Position numbers and translations under genes: made by a program. Of a stretch of 33,164 nt of DNA, positions 18,703 through 24,482 are shown one piece after another. Each line of letters opens with the position of its first letter. The stretch's first letter is position 1. Under the pieces are notes generated by a model. The model saw nothing but the letters and a program-made list of their open reading frames with translations. It made no database searches and was not told the DNA's origin. The stretch lies in contig JAGOZX010000031.1 in the NCBI GenBank assembly GCA_018058425.1, forward strand, positions 1-33,164, in the 5' to 3' direction. The DNA is from Sebaldella sp. Its GTDB lineage: Bacteria > Fusobacteriota > Fusobacteriia > Fusobacteriales > Leptotrichiaceae.

Positions 18703-19074
18703 ATGAGAAAAATATTTTATATATTAATAGTACTTTTGTTTGTTACTTCATGTACAAGTGTAAATTCAGGAGGAGGAAGTTCTTCTGGAAAAGCTTCATG
18801 GTATGGAAATGAATTTAATGGCCGGGCAACTGCAAGCGGAGAAAAATTTTCTTCAAATAAACTCACTGCTGCACATCGTTCACTTCCATTTGGAAGCATT
18901 ATAGAAGTTACTAATTTAGAAAATAATAAAAAAGTAAAAGTGAAGGTAAATGATCGTGGTCCATTTGTTAGTGGGAGAGTTCTTGACCTTAGTGAAGGAG
19001 CATTTTCTAAAATAGCTAATAAAAATGAAGGTGTAATAAATGTAAAAATAAGGGTTTTAAAGTCAGGGGAATAA
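18703..19074 (+). CDS. RlpA-like septal/peptidoglycan lipoprotein (DPBB domain)
   Basis: The product has 123 residues. The lipoprotein signal (MRKIFYILIVLLFVTSC) has its lipobox Cys at position 17. A Ser/Gly linker leads into one double-psi beta-barrel domain with the RlpA signatures ASWYG, FNGRATASGEKF, TAAHRSLPFG and VNDRGPFVSGRVLDLS. RlpA proteins are envelope lipoproteins; some cleave denuded glycan strands. This one lacks the C-terminal SPOR domain that targets others to septal peptidoglycan, so septal localisation cannot be assumed. The frame is open further upstream, but AAAGGAG six bases before the ATG at 18703 and the signal peptide fix the start. Confidence 0.88.
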   Translation: MRKIFYILIVLLFVTSCTSVNSGGGSSSGKASWYGNEFNGRATASGEKFSSNKLTAAHRSLPFGSIIEVTNLENNKKVKVKVNDRGPFVSGRVLDLSEGAFSKIANKNEGVINVKIRVLKSGE

Positions 19075-19700
19075 AATTAGACTTATCTTTATAAACACTC
19101 CAATTTAATATGAAGGATAGCCTTATATAAAAACTCTCTTCTTGTTCTATAAAAGGTTATAAAGTTATGATATGGGAATTCGTACTTATATTATAGGTAA
19201 ATATAAAAATTCTGCCTTACTATATATATCAAGTTTCTATCTCTCTTATTCCTATATCTTAACTTAAAAAAAATCATAAAAAATTTTCCTTGCTCTTATA
19301 ACCCTAAAAAACTCACATTGTAAAACTATAAATATAATTACTAACTTAATATACTAAAGTACAAAGTAAACTTCACATAATTTTTTACACAACACTTATT
19401 TTAAAAGCTTTCCACACAATTTCACTACAAAACACCTTCATTTTTTTTTAATTTTTTAAAATTACTAAAATTTCATTACATTAATATTCTAATACTTACT
19501 TCCTTAAATTTTATTTTTATTATTTATGATTATAATTTATTTTCTTATTATTCTTTCTTTTACTTTTAGTACTACTTTTTCTCTATTTTTTTGTTTTTCT
19601 AAATATTTATTTTTGCACTTTCTAATTTTAATAATACCACTATAAAATAAAAAATAAAGATAAAATTATATTTAAAATAAAACTAATAAAAAATTGGTTT
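19075..19700. other. AT-rich intergenic region with few G on the plus strand
   Basis: No ORF with a ribosome site is present on either strand. From about 19240 to 19660 the plus strand has very few G while C remains common, a strong skew compared with neighbouring genes. I see no terminator hairpin after the RlpA-like gene and no recognisable RNA. Confidence 0.5.
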
Positions 19701-19701
19701 T

Positions 19702-19730
19702 TTGACATAAAATCCTATATATGATATTAT
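19702..19730 (+). promoter_or_regulatory. Promoter of the Opu-type transporter operon
   Basis: TTGACA (19702-19707), a 17-base spacer and TATTAT (19725-19730) with TG-A before it make an almost ideal extended -10 promoter. The start near 19737 leaves about 117 bases of leader before the ATPase gene. Confidence 0.8.
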
Positions 19731-19749
19731 TATTACAGGCTTTAATGAA

Positions 19750-19857
19750 ATGCTATCTGATAAAAAAACTAATACAGTGCCTAATAACATAAGTGAAAAA
19801 ACTTTTATTCAAAAAAAGATAGTTTCAAAAAACTTAAGAAGGAGGTATTTTAAATGA
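19750..19857 (+). CDS. Possible 35-codon leader ORF overlapping the ABC ATPase start
   Basis: An open frame begins at ATG 19750, just inside the predicted transcript. It encodes a basic hydrophilic peptide (starts MLSDKKTNTVPNN, ends NLRRRYFK), and its TGA overlaps the ATPase start codon as ATGA. The AAGGAGG that serves the ATPase lies inside its last codons, encoding Arg-Arg. No good ribosome site precedes it, so translation is doubtful. If real, it would couple ATPase translation to leader translation. Confidence 0.25.
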   Translation: MLSDKKTNTVPNNISEKTFIQKKIVSKNLRRRYFK

Positions 19858-20999
19858 TACAATTTCAAAATATCAACAAAAGTTTTCGAAATCAAAAGAT
19901 TTTGAATAATATTAATTTAAATATCAAGAAAGGAGAACTTGCAGTTCTCATTGGTCCAAGTGGCTGTGGTAAGACCACCACTCTTAAAATGATTAATCGA
20001 CTTATCCGCCCTACTTCAGGTCATATTTTTATAAATGGTGAAGATGTAGAGAAAAAGGATATCATAAAGCTTAGACGTAAAATAGGTTATGTTATACAGC
20101 AGACTGGATTATTTCCACATATGACTGTAAAAGAAAACATAGAACTTATTCCAAGGCTTGAAAAAGTGAATAAACAAAAGATTATAGAAAAAACTTATGA
20201 ACTAATGCACATGATTGATTTAAATCCTGAGGAATTTCTTTATAGGTTCCCTACCCAATTAAGTGGTGGACAAATGCAAAGAATTGGTGTTGCTAGAGCT
20301 TTTGCTTATGATCCTGATATTATCCTAATGGATGAACCATTTTCCGCTCTAGACCCTGTTAGTAGAAACCAGCTTCAGCAAGAACTTGTGGAGCTACAAG
20401 ATAAAATGAAAAAGACTATTGTTTTCGTCACTCATGATATGGATGAAGCAGTTAAGATTGCTGATAAAATCTGTATTATGAATAAAGGAGAAATAGTTCA
20501 ATGTGATACACCAGAAGATATACTAAAAAATCCAGTTAATGAATTTGTTAGTAATTTTGTTGGAAAAAATAGAATTTGGACTGTACCAGACCTTATTAAA
20601 GCAAAGGATATCATGAATGAAAATCCTATTACTGCAAATGCTAACGACACTTTAAAAGCTTGTATAGATAAAATGAGAGTAAATAAAGTAGATAGTATTT
20701 TTATAGTAGATGAGAATAACAGATTAGAAGGACTTATTACCATAAGAACCCTTCAAAATGTAAAAAGTTCAAATGTTCTGGCAAAAGATGTCATGAATAA
20801 AAGTTTATTCACAGTATACGAAAATTATAGCATTCTTAACTTATTACAATTAGTTAATGATAATGACTTATCTGCTATACCTATAGTAGACAGACAACGT
20901 AGATTAAAGGGATTAATTACACCTAGTACTTTGGTAAGTTCTCTTAGTGAGCAATACCTTGATAATGATGAGGCAGGTGATAAGAATGAACTTTCTTAA
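19854..20999 (+). CDS. Osmolyte (glycine betaine/carnitine/choline) ABC transporter ATPase
   Basis: The product has 381 residues. The ATPase domain (about 1-240) has Walker A GPSGCGKTT at 34-42, signature LSGGQ at 136-140, Walker B ILMDEP and the switch histidine in VTHD. Two CBS motifs follow (about 255-375: AKDIMNENPITA and AKDVMNKSLFTV). They make this an OpuCA/ProV-type subunit, in which CBS domains sense ionic strength or c-di-AMP. It energises import of compatible solutes at the inner membrane. AAGGAGG stands before the ATG, and the stop overlaps the next gene by 14 bases, so the two proteins are made together. The exact substrate is not readable here. Confidence 0.92.
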   Translation: MIQFQNINKSFRNQKILNNINLNIKKGELAVLIGPSGCGKTTTLKMINRLIRPTSGHIFINGEDVEKKDIIKLRRKIGYVIQQTGLFPHMTVKENIELIPRLEKVNKQKIIEKTYELMHMIDLNPEEFLYRFPTQLSGGQMQRIGVARAFAYDPDIILMDEPFSALDPVSRNQLQQELVELQDKMKKTIVFVTHDMDEAVKIADKICIMNKGEIVQCDTPEDILKNPVNEFVSNFVGKNRIWTVPDLIKAKDIMNENPITANANDTLKACIDKMRVNKVDSIFIVDENNRLEGLITIRTLQNVKSSNVLAKDVMNKSLFTVYENYSILNLLQLVNDNDLSAIPIVDRQRRLKGLITPSTLVSSLSEQYLDNDEAGDKNELS

Positions 21000-22566
21000 T
21001 TATGTATTTGGAAATTACCCATATATCTTAAGTCTGACTTTTGAACATATTAAACTAACTTTTATTGCAGTCTTATTTGCCATAGTTATAGGTGTACCTT
21101 TAGGTATACTGATTAACAACTATAAAAATCTATCTAAAGGAATTATAGGAGTCATTAATTTAATACAGGCAATACCAAGTCTTGCACTGCTAGGTTTATT
21201 TATTCCTCTTCTTGGAATAGGTGTCCTTCCAGCTATTGCTGTGGTAATACTTTATTCTTTGCTTCCTATAGTAAAGAATACTTATATAGGTTTATCTGGT
21301 ATTAACCCTCAGACAATAGAAGCAGCAAAGGGAATTGGATTAACTCGGTTTCAAAGGCTTTTTAAAGTAAAGCTTCCTCTTGCTCTTCCTATGATAATGG
21401 CTGGAATTAGAATTTCTGCTGTTACAGCTGTAGGACTTATGACAATAGCTGCATTTATAGGTGCAGGTGGATTAGGAGACCTTATATTTGCTGGTATACA
21501 GACTGTTAATTATAATAAAATTTTAGCTGGAGCTATTCCTGCATGTATACTTGCATTAGGAATTGACTTTATTGTAGGAAAAATAGAAAATTTAGTTACT
21601 CCTTTAGCTTTTAAAACTGGAAATGTAGAAATTTCTGAAAAAAGTATTATAAGAAATAGAAAAATGAGAAGATACAGTCTTATTGCTGTTATTTTAATTG
21701 GTTGTATTTTAGTATTTTCTCTTCTAGCTTCAATAGCTGAGAATAAGAAAAAGATAACTGTAGGATCAAAAAATTTCTCAGAGCAACTTATTTTGGGAAA
21801 TATAATTTCTGATTTAATAGAAGAACATACTGATTTAAAAGTAGATAGAAAATTAAATTTAGGAAGTACACAAATAACATTTTCAGGTATTGTAAATGGT
21901 GAAATAGATATTTATGTGGAATATACAGGAACAGGTTTAGTTAATATTTTAAATCTACCCGGAAGTTCTGATCCTGATGTTGCTTATAATAATGTAAAAA
22001 AAGTATTTGATGAAAAGTATAAGATAAAATGGTTAAAGCCTCTTGGGTTTAATAATACTTATACTATAGCCACAACTAAAGAAATAAAAGAAAAATATAA
22101 TTTAACTAAGATTTCTGACTTAAAAGCAATTAGTGATACACTTATAATGTCACCGACTATTGAATTTAATAATCGGAAAGATGGACTACCAGGATTTTTA
22201 AAGGCTTATGATATGAACTTCAAAACTGTTACTCCTGTGGATGGTGCGATGAGATACAGTGCTTTAGAATCTGGAAAAAGTCAAATTATTGATGCTTTTT
22301 CTACTGATGGATTACTTCTTGCATTTGATTTAGAAGTTTTAGAAGATGACCTTCATTTCTTCCCACCTTATTATGCTGTACCAATTATTAGAGGAGAGGT
22401 TCTAGCAGAACATCCTGAGCTTGAAGAAGTGTTGGATATGCTTAGTGGTAAGATAGATGACAAGACTATGAGAGAACTTAATTACAAGGTTGATAAGCTA
22501 GGAGAAGATCCTGCTAAGGTAGCTCATGAGTTTTTAGTGGAAAAAGGGTTGGTTAAGGAGAAGTAA
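20986..22566 (+). CDS. Osmolyte ABC permease fused to its substrate-binding domain
   Basis: The product has 526 residues. The N-terminal part (about 1-215) is a BPD_transp_1 permease with multiple membrane segments and the ATPase-coupling EAA loop (EAAKGIGLTRFQRLFKVKLP). After one more membrane segment (YSLIAVILIGCILVFSLLAS) comes an OpuAC/OpuCC-like binding domain from about residue 257 (ITVGSKNFSEQLILGNII, YVEYTGTGL). The binding domain is therefore tethered on the outer face of the inner membrane. This permease-SBP fusion is known in glycine betaine/choline transporters of several phyla. The ATG at 20986 is chosen over an in-frame upstream ATG because GAGGCAGGTGAT precedes it. It completes the transporter with the overlapping ATPase gene. 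Confidence 0.92.
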   Translation: MNFLNYVFGNYPYILSLTFEHIKLTFIAVLFAIVIGVPLGILINNYKNLSKGIIGVINLIQAIPSLALLGLFIPLLGIGVLPAIAVVILYSLLPIVKNTYIGLSGINPQTIEAAKGIGLTRFQRLFKVKLPLALPMIMAGIRISAVTAVGLMTIAAFIGAGGLGDLIFAGIQTVNYNKILAGAIPACILALGIDFIVGKIENLVTPLAFKTGNVEISEKSIIRNRKMRRYSLIAVILIGCILVFSLLASIAENKKKITVGSKNFSEQLILGNIISDLIEEHTDLKVDRKLNLGSTQITFSGIVNGEIDIYVEYTGTGLVNILNLPGSSDPDVAYNNVKKVFDEKYKIKWLKPLGFNNTYTIATTKEIKEKYNLTKISDLKAISDTLIMSPTIEFNNRKDGLPGFLKAYDMNFKTVTPVDGAMRYSALESGKSQIIDAFSTDGLLLAFDLEVLEDDLHFFPPYYAVPIIRGEVLAEHPELEEVLDMLSGKIDDKTMRELNYKVDKLGEDPAKVAHEFLVEKGLVKEK

Positions 22567-22593
22567 GAGATTTAATAATGTTTTTATTGTAAG

Positions 22594-22620
22594 GGACTGT
22601 CTTAAATGACAGTTCTTTTT
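22594..22620 (+). terminator. Terminator of the osmolyte transporter operon
   Basis: GGACTGTC (22594-22601) and GACAGTTC (22608-22615) pair with one G-U over a TTAAAT loop, followed by TTTTTATTTTATTT. It lies 27 bases after the stop codon. Confidence 0.85.
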
Positions 22621-22645
22621 ATTTTATTTATGAGAAAGCCTATCA

Positions 22646-22681
22646 ATTGTCATTCTGAGGAACAAAGTGACGTGAGAATCT
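22646..22681. repeat. Possible dispersed-repeat remnant (GTCATTCTGAGG type)
   Basis: ATTGTCATTCTGAGGAACAA, then AGTGACGTGAGAATCT, resembles the GTCATTCTGAG...GAATCT intergenic repeat seen in many unrelated bacterial genomes. Only one copy is in this window, so its repetitive nature here is inferred. Confidence 0.35.
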
Positions 22682-22727
22682 ATAATCTCTATAAATTTTT
22701 AAAATATAAATAAAAATTAAAAAATAA

Positions 22728-22756
22728 AAGACTTAATTTTATAAATTTGTTATAAT
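22728..22756 (+). promoter_or_regulatory. Promoter of hydrophobic peptide mRNA 1
   Basis: TATAAT (22751-22756) with TG-T before it is an extended -10. AAGACT (22728-22733), 17 bases upstream, is a weak -35. It aligns with the TGGACT that occupies the same place in copies 2 and 3, and may be what is left of an RNA terminator that once stood here. Confidence 0.6.
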
Positions 22757-22761
22757 ATCAT

Positions 22762-22893
22762 TAGCTTCCGAAAAGCTAAATATTCTTACGATTGGGGGAA
22801 TGTTATGTTAAAAATTTCTGTTATAATCATTTTTTACTTCATTATAGCTAAAGTTTTATACTAGAACATTCCTCGCCCTAATGGGCTTTTTTT
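22762..22893 (+). other. Peptide 1 mRNA: 5' stem-loop, SD-hiding 5'-3' pairing, terminator
   Basis: The predicted leader starts with the stem TTAGCTT/AAGCTAA, loop CCGAA. CTTACGATTG (22785-22794) follows and runs into the ribosome site GGGGGA. GGAATGTT (22797-22804), directly before the ATG, is exactly complementary to AACATTCC (22865-22872), directly after the stop. The pairing extends to 10 bp with one G-U and covers the ribosome site. GCCC-TAAT-GGGC-TTTTTTT (22875-22893) is the terminator. Full-length mRNA should be translationally closed until processed. Confidence 0.7.
22805..22864 (+). CDS. 19-residue hydrophobic peptide, candidate type I toxin (copy 1)
   Basis: The ORF encodes MLKISVIIIFYFIIAKVLY and stops at TAG. 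It is a single short membrane-spanning helix with a Lys near the C-terminus. Two other ORFs in this island encode the same kind of peptide (all end K-V/R-L-Y). That conservation, the ribosome site GGGGGA five bases upstream and the tight transcript boundaries argue that it is a real gene despite its size. In length and composition it resembles Ibs-type type I toxins, which depolarise the inner membrane. No homology beyond hydrophobicity can be claimed. Translation should be blocked by pairing of RNA 1 with the leader and by the mRNA's own 5'-3' fold. Confidence 0.75.
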   Translation: MLKISVIIIFYFIIAKVLY

Positions 22894-22917
22894 ATTTATA
22901 AATAGTAATTTTTATAC

Positions 22918-22945
22918 TTGCATTTTTTTATAAATATGTTATAAT
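22918..22945 (+). promoter_or_regulatory. Promoter of antitoxin RNA 1
   Basis: TTGCAT (22918-22923), a 16-base spacer and TATAAT (22940-22945) with TG-T before it. The same spacing and extended -10 recur at RNAs 2, 3 and 4. Confidence 0.7.
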
Positions 22946-22951
22946 TATTCT

Positions 22952-23014
22952 ATAAAACAATCGTAAGTATTTTAAATTTCGGATAAAAAAGCTGGACTTA
23001 GGTTCAGCTTTTTT
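22952..23014 (+). ncRNA. Candidate antitoxin RNA 1 (cognate of peptide 1)
   Basis: About 63 nt, bounded by its promoter and a strong terminator (GCTGGAC-TTAG-GTTCAGC-TTTTTT, 22991-23014). CAATCGTAAG (22958-22967) is perfectly complementary to CTTACGATTG next to the peptide 1 ribosome site. TTTCGGA (22977-22983) is complementary to TCCGAAA in the loop of its 5' stem. The middle pairs imperfectly. It has no ORF. It lies downstream of the target on the same strand, so it acts in trans rather than as an overlapping antisense transcript. Confidence 0.72.
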
Positions 23015-23118
23015 ATATGGTTAATTTCACTATTTAAAATTTTAAGAATCTCGTTTTCCTTCTTAAAAAATGTATTTACTAGTGAACAGTAAAGTCAGTA
23101 AAAATATCAATATAGCAG

Positions 23119-23146
23119 TTACATTTTTAGGGAAATATGATATAAT
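23119..23146 (+). promoter_or_regulatory. Promoter of antitoxin-like RNA 2
   Basis: TTACAT (23119-23124), 16 bases, TATAAT (23141-23146) with TG-A before it. The 16 bases before the -35 (from AATATC at 23103) match those before RNAs 3 and 4. Confidence 0.65.
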
Positions 23147-23151
23147 ATTCT

Positions 23152-23215
23152 TGTATAAAACAATCAAAAAATGATTGAATCTGTGAAAAAAGTTGGACTT
23201 AGGTCCAATTTTTTT
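23152..23215 (+). ncRNA. Orphan antitoxin-like RNA 2
   Basis: It has the same promoter layout, the same 5' start (TATAAAACAATC) and the same terminator plan (TTGGAC-TTAG-GTCCAA-TTTTTTT, 23193-23215) as RNAs 1, 3 and 4. The targeting part differs: CAATCAAAAAATGATTG can fold on itself, and CTGTGA follows. None of the three peptide leaders in this window matches it along its length. Either its target peptide lies elsewhere or has been lost. The terminator stem differs from that of RNA 1 by compensating changes, which indicates that it is still under selection. Confidence 0.6.
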
Positions 23216-23306
23216 ATGTGATTAATTTAGTTATACTATATTTCTACTAACTAAAAAACGTACCTAACAGTAAACACCAAAATGAAAAGTAATATCAATA
23301 TATCAA

Positions 23307-23334
23307 TTGCATTTTAAAAAAAATATGCTATAAT
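23307..23334 (+). promoter_or_regulatory. Promoter of antitoxin RNA 3
   Basis: TTGCAT (23307-23312), 16 bases, TATAAT (23329-23334) with TG-C before it; same layout as the other RNA genes. Confidence 0.7.
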
Positions 23335-23339
23335 TATTA

Positions 23340-23403
23340 TATAAAACGATCACAATGTTTTTGAATTTTGGATGAAAAAGCTGGACTTAGGTTCAGTTTT
23401 TTT
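23340..23403 (+). ncRNA. Candidate antitoxin RNA 3 (cognate of peptide 2)
   Basis: About 63 nt, ending in GCTGGAC-TTAG-GTTCAGT-TTTTTT (23380-23403). Three blocks match the leader of peptide 2. CGATCACAA (23347-23355) pairs with TTGTGATTG (23438-23446), one G-U. GTTTTT (23357-23362) pairs with AAAAAC (23432-23437). TTTTGGA (23366-23372) pairs with TCCAAAA (23421-23427). It does not match the leaders of peptides 1 or 3 as well. It lies directly upstream of its target on the same strand. Confidence 0.75.
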
Positions 23404-23410
23404 GTATAAT
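23382..23410 (+). promoter_or_regulatory. Peptide 2 promoter nested in the RNA 3 terminator
   Basis: TGGACT (23382-23387), 17 bases and TATAAT (23405-23410) form the peptide 2 promoter. The -35 lies in the stem and loop of the RNA 3 terminator, and the spacer contains its T-tract. The same arrangement with the same spacing is found at peptide 3. Confidence 0.7.
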
Positions 23411-23416
23411 TATACT

Positions 23417-23539
23417 GGTTTCCAAAAGCCTAAAAACTTGTGATTGGAGGAATGTCATGTCCATACTCCTAACTGTAATTATATTTTTTATGATTATAGC
23501 TAAAGTTTTATACTAGAACATTCCTCGCCCTAAATGGGC
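23417..23539 (+). other. Peptide 2 mRNA: 5' stem-loop and SD-hiding 5'-3' pairing
   Basis: GGTTT (23417-23421) and AAGCC (23426-23430) form the 5' stem with loop CCAA. GAGGAATGT (23447-23455), which contains the ribosome site, is exactly complementary to ACATTCCTC (23518-23526) just after the stop. GCCC-TAAAT-GGGC (23527-23539) would be the terminator, but its U-tract is broken (ATTCATTTAT). Confidence 0.65.
23457..23516 (+). CDS. 19-residue hydrophobic peptide, candidate type I toxin (copy 2)
   Basis: The ORF encodes MSILLTVIIFFMIIAKVLY, TAG stop. The last seven residues (IIAKVLY) are identical to copy 1, while the N-terminal half differs, so the coding sequence has been kept under selection for hydrophobicity and for its C-terminus. 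GGAGG lies six bases before the ATG. Transcription is predicted from the promoter nested in the RNA 3 terminator, so antitoxin and toxin genes form a compact tandem unit. Membrane toxicity is inferred from size and composition only. Confidence 0.75.
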   Translation: MSILLTVIIFFMIIAKVLY

Positions 23540-23563
23540 ATTCATTTATAAAGCTAGTTTCTC

Positions 23564-23597
23564 AGACTTGCACAAGTCTACTTGAAAATGGTAGAAT
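23564..23597 (+). promoter_or_regulatory. HTH gene promoter with operator-like palindrome
   Basis: TTGCAC (23568-23573), 18 bases, TAGAAT (23592-23597) with TG-G before it. AGACTTG-CA-CAAGTCT (23564-23579) is a perfect inverted repeat over the -35. Its position suits autorepression by the HTH protein encoded just downstream. Confidence 0.5.
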
Positions 23598-23645
23598 AAA
23601 TAAAATAATATTAAAATTTCATATCTATTAGGGGTGGGTAATTAT

Positions 23646-23870
23646 ATGATCAAATGTAGGCTGAATATTTTAATGGCTGAAAAAGATATAAGAAGTGTCA
23701 CTGAATTAGAAAGACGGCTAAAAATAAGAAATTTAAATATCTCCAGACAATCGCTACATAAAATTTATCACAGTATTGCTCTTGATAATACAAGACTTGA
23801 TACAATTTTGAAGCTACTTACTTTCTTTAATTGCAAGTTAGAAGATTTATTTATTTGGGATTCTAAATAA
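23646..23870 (+). CDS. Small Cro/C1-type HTH transcriptional regulator
   Basis: The product has 74 residues and is essentially one XRE-family helix-turn-helix domain. It begins MIKCRLNILMAEKDIRSVTE and has the recognition-helix region NISRQSLHKIYH; the C-terminal part (TRLDTILKLLTFFNCKLEDLF) is typical of the short YozG-like group. A GTG four codons earlier is in frame, but GGGGTGGG lies seven bases before the ATG at 23646, which is preferred. Such stand-alone HTH proteins are common in mobile or toxin-antitoxin-rich regions. The gene sits between peptide 2 and an unknown gene. Whether it regulates the RNA/peptide units is unknown; the palindrome over its own -35 suggests autoregulation. Confidence 0.8.
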   Translation: MIKCRLNILMAEKDIRSVTELERRLKIRNLNISRQSLHKIYHSIALDNTRLDTILKLLTFFNCKLEDLFIWDSK

Positions 23871-24022
23871 TTAGATCTTTTTTATTTTCAATTATTGTAA
23901 ATTTTTCTTTACTTTTAGTATAAAATACTATACAATAATTATATTAAGATAGACAATATAAAAAGATTTTAAAATGATTAATTTTTTTCTATCTTTAAAT
24001 AAAAATCTCAAGGAGGAACTAA

Positions 24023-24283
24023 ATGAAAAAAAGCCAAAAAGATCTTATCTTCTACTTTATGGAAGAAATCCAATTAAATGATGAAAGTGAAAATTCACTC
24101 TATAATCAGCAAGAAAAACTATTATCTGAACTAGAAGAAATCCCTATAAACTATCAAGAACTACAAGGTCTAATAACAAGATTATCTGATATGATTGTTA
24201 ACTTATGCAGTGAAATGAAATATACATATTTTGAATACGGTATCACAGCAAGACATGTCTTAGATACTACTATTTTAGAGTAA
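24023..24283 (+). CDS. Hypothetical 86-residue acidic protein
   Basis: A soluble, Glu/Leu-rich protein (MKKSQKDLIFYFMEEIQLND...), likely all-helical, with no signal peptide, membrane segment or cysteine cluster; one Cys lies in NLCSEMKYTYFEYG. AAGGAGG lies eight bases before the ATG, so translation is likely. It is convergent with the peptide 3 unit. The upstream region contains AGTAT-AAA-ATACT near 23919, which may belong to its promoter. I do not recognise the family. In this setting an accessory or phage-derived function is plausible but unsupported. Confidence 0.65.
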   Translation: MKKSQKDLIFYFMEEIQLNDESENSLYNQQEKLLSELEEIPINYQELQGLITRLSDMIVNLCSEMKYTYFEYGITARHVLDTTILE

Positions 24284-24320
24284 TTATTCTTAATTCCCCC
24301 TAATATTTTATTTTCAAAAT

Positions 24321-24339
24321 AAAAAAGCCCTTTCGGGCT
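24321..24339 (-). terminator. Terminator of peptide 3 mRNA
   Basis: On the minus strand AGCCC-GAAA-GGGCT is followed by TTTTTA. The GAAA tetraloop makes it stable. It starts 10 bases after the peptide 3 stop codon, beyond the TGTATTCC arm. Confidence 0.85.
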
Positions 24340-24349
24340 GAGGAATACA

Positions 24350-24406
24350 CTAGTAAAGTCTTTTCACCATAATTAAAAATATAATTATCACAAAAATTTT
24401 AAACAT
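24350..24406 (-). CDS. 18-residue hydrophobic peptide, candidate type I toxin (copy 3)
   Basis: The ORF encodes MFKIFVIIIFLIMVKRLY, TAG stop. It shares the aliphatic core and the K-x-L-Y end with copies 1 and 2 but is one residue shorter and has an extra Arg. GGGGGA lies five bases upstream of the ATG. GGAATACA (24414-24407), directly before the ATG, and TGTATTCC (24349-24342), directly after the stop, are exact complements. They differ from the copy 1 arms at three base pairs, each time with both sides changed. The unit (RNA 4, then peptide 3) is inverted relative to the others. Confidence 0.75.
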   Translation of the reverse strand: MFKIFVIIIFLIMVKRLY

Positions 24407-24416
24407 TGTATTCCCC

Positions 24417-24449
24417 CAATCTCACGTAAATTGGCTTTTGTGAAGCCAA
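24417..24449 (-). promoter_or_regulatory. Peptide 3 mRNA leader: stem-loop and RNA 4 target site
   Basis: On the minus strand TTGGCTT/AAGCCAA forms the 5' stem with loop CACAA. AATTTACGTGAGATTG follows (24432-24417) and touches the GGGGG ribosome site. RNA 4 can pair with all 16 of these bases (two G-U) and with TCACAAAA in the loop. Confidence 0.7.
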
Positions 24450-24453
24450 TATT

Positions 24454-24482
24454 ATTATACAAAAAAGCTGAACCTAAGTCCA
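24454..24482 (-). promoter_or_regulatory. Peptide 3 promoter nested in the RNA 4 terminator
   Basis: On the minus strand TGGACT (24482-24477), 17 bases and TATAAT (24459-24454). The -35 is part of the RNA 4 terminator stem-loop and the T-tract is in the spacer, exactly as at peptide 2. Confidence 0.7.

Noticed and set aside
19745-19792. 15-codon ORF (starts MKCYLIKK) in the osmolyte operon leader
   Set aside because: No ribosome site, no special codon run and no terminator/antiterminator pair downstream to suggest attenuation.
19737-19853. Possible riboswitch in the osmolyte transporter leader
   Set aside because: The leader is AT-rich without conserved paired core elements of any riboswitch I know, and it has no terminator stem.
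23452-23472. ATG five bases upstream of the peptide 2 start
   Set aside because: It runs into a stop after six codons and lies too close to GGAGG; the ATG at 23457 gives the conserved peptide.
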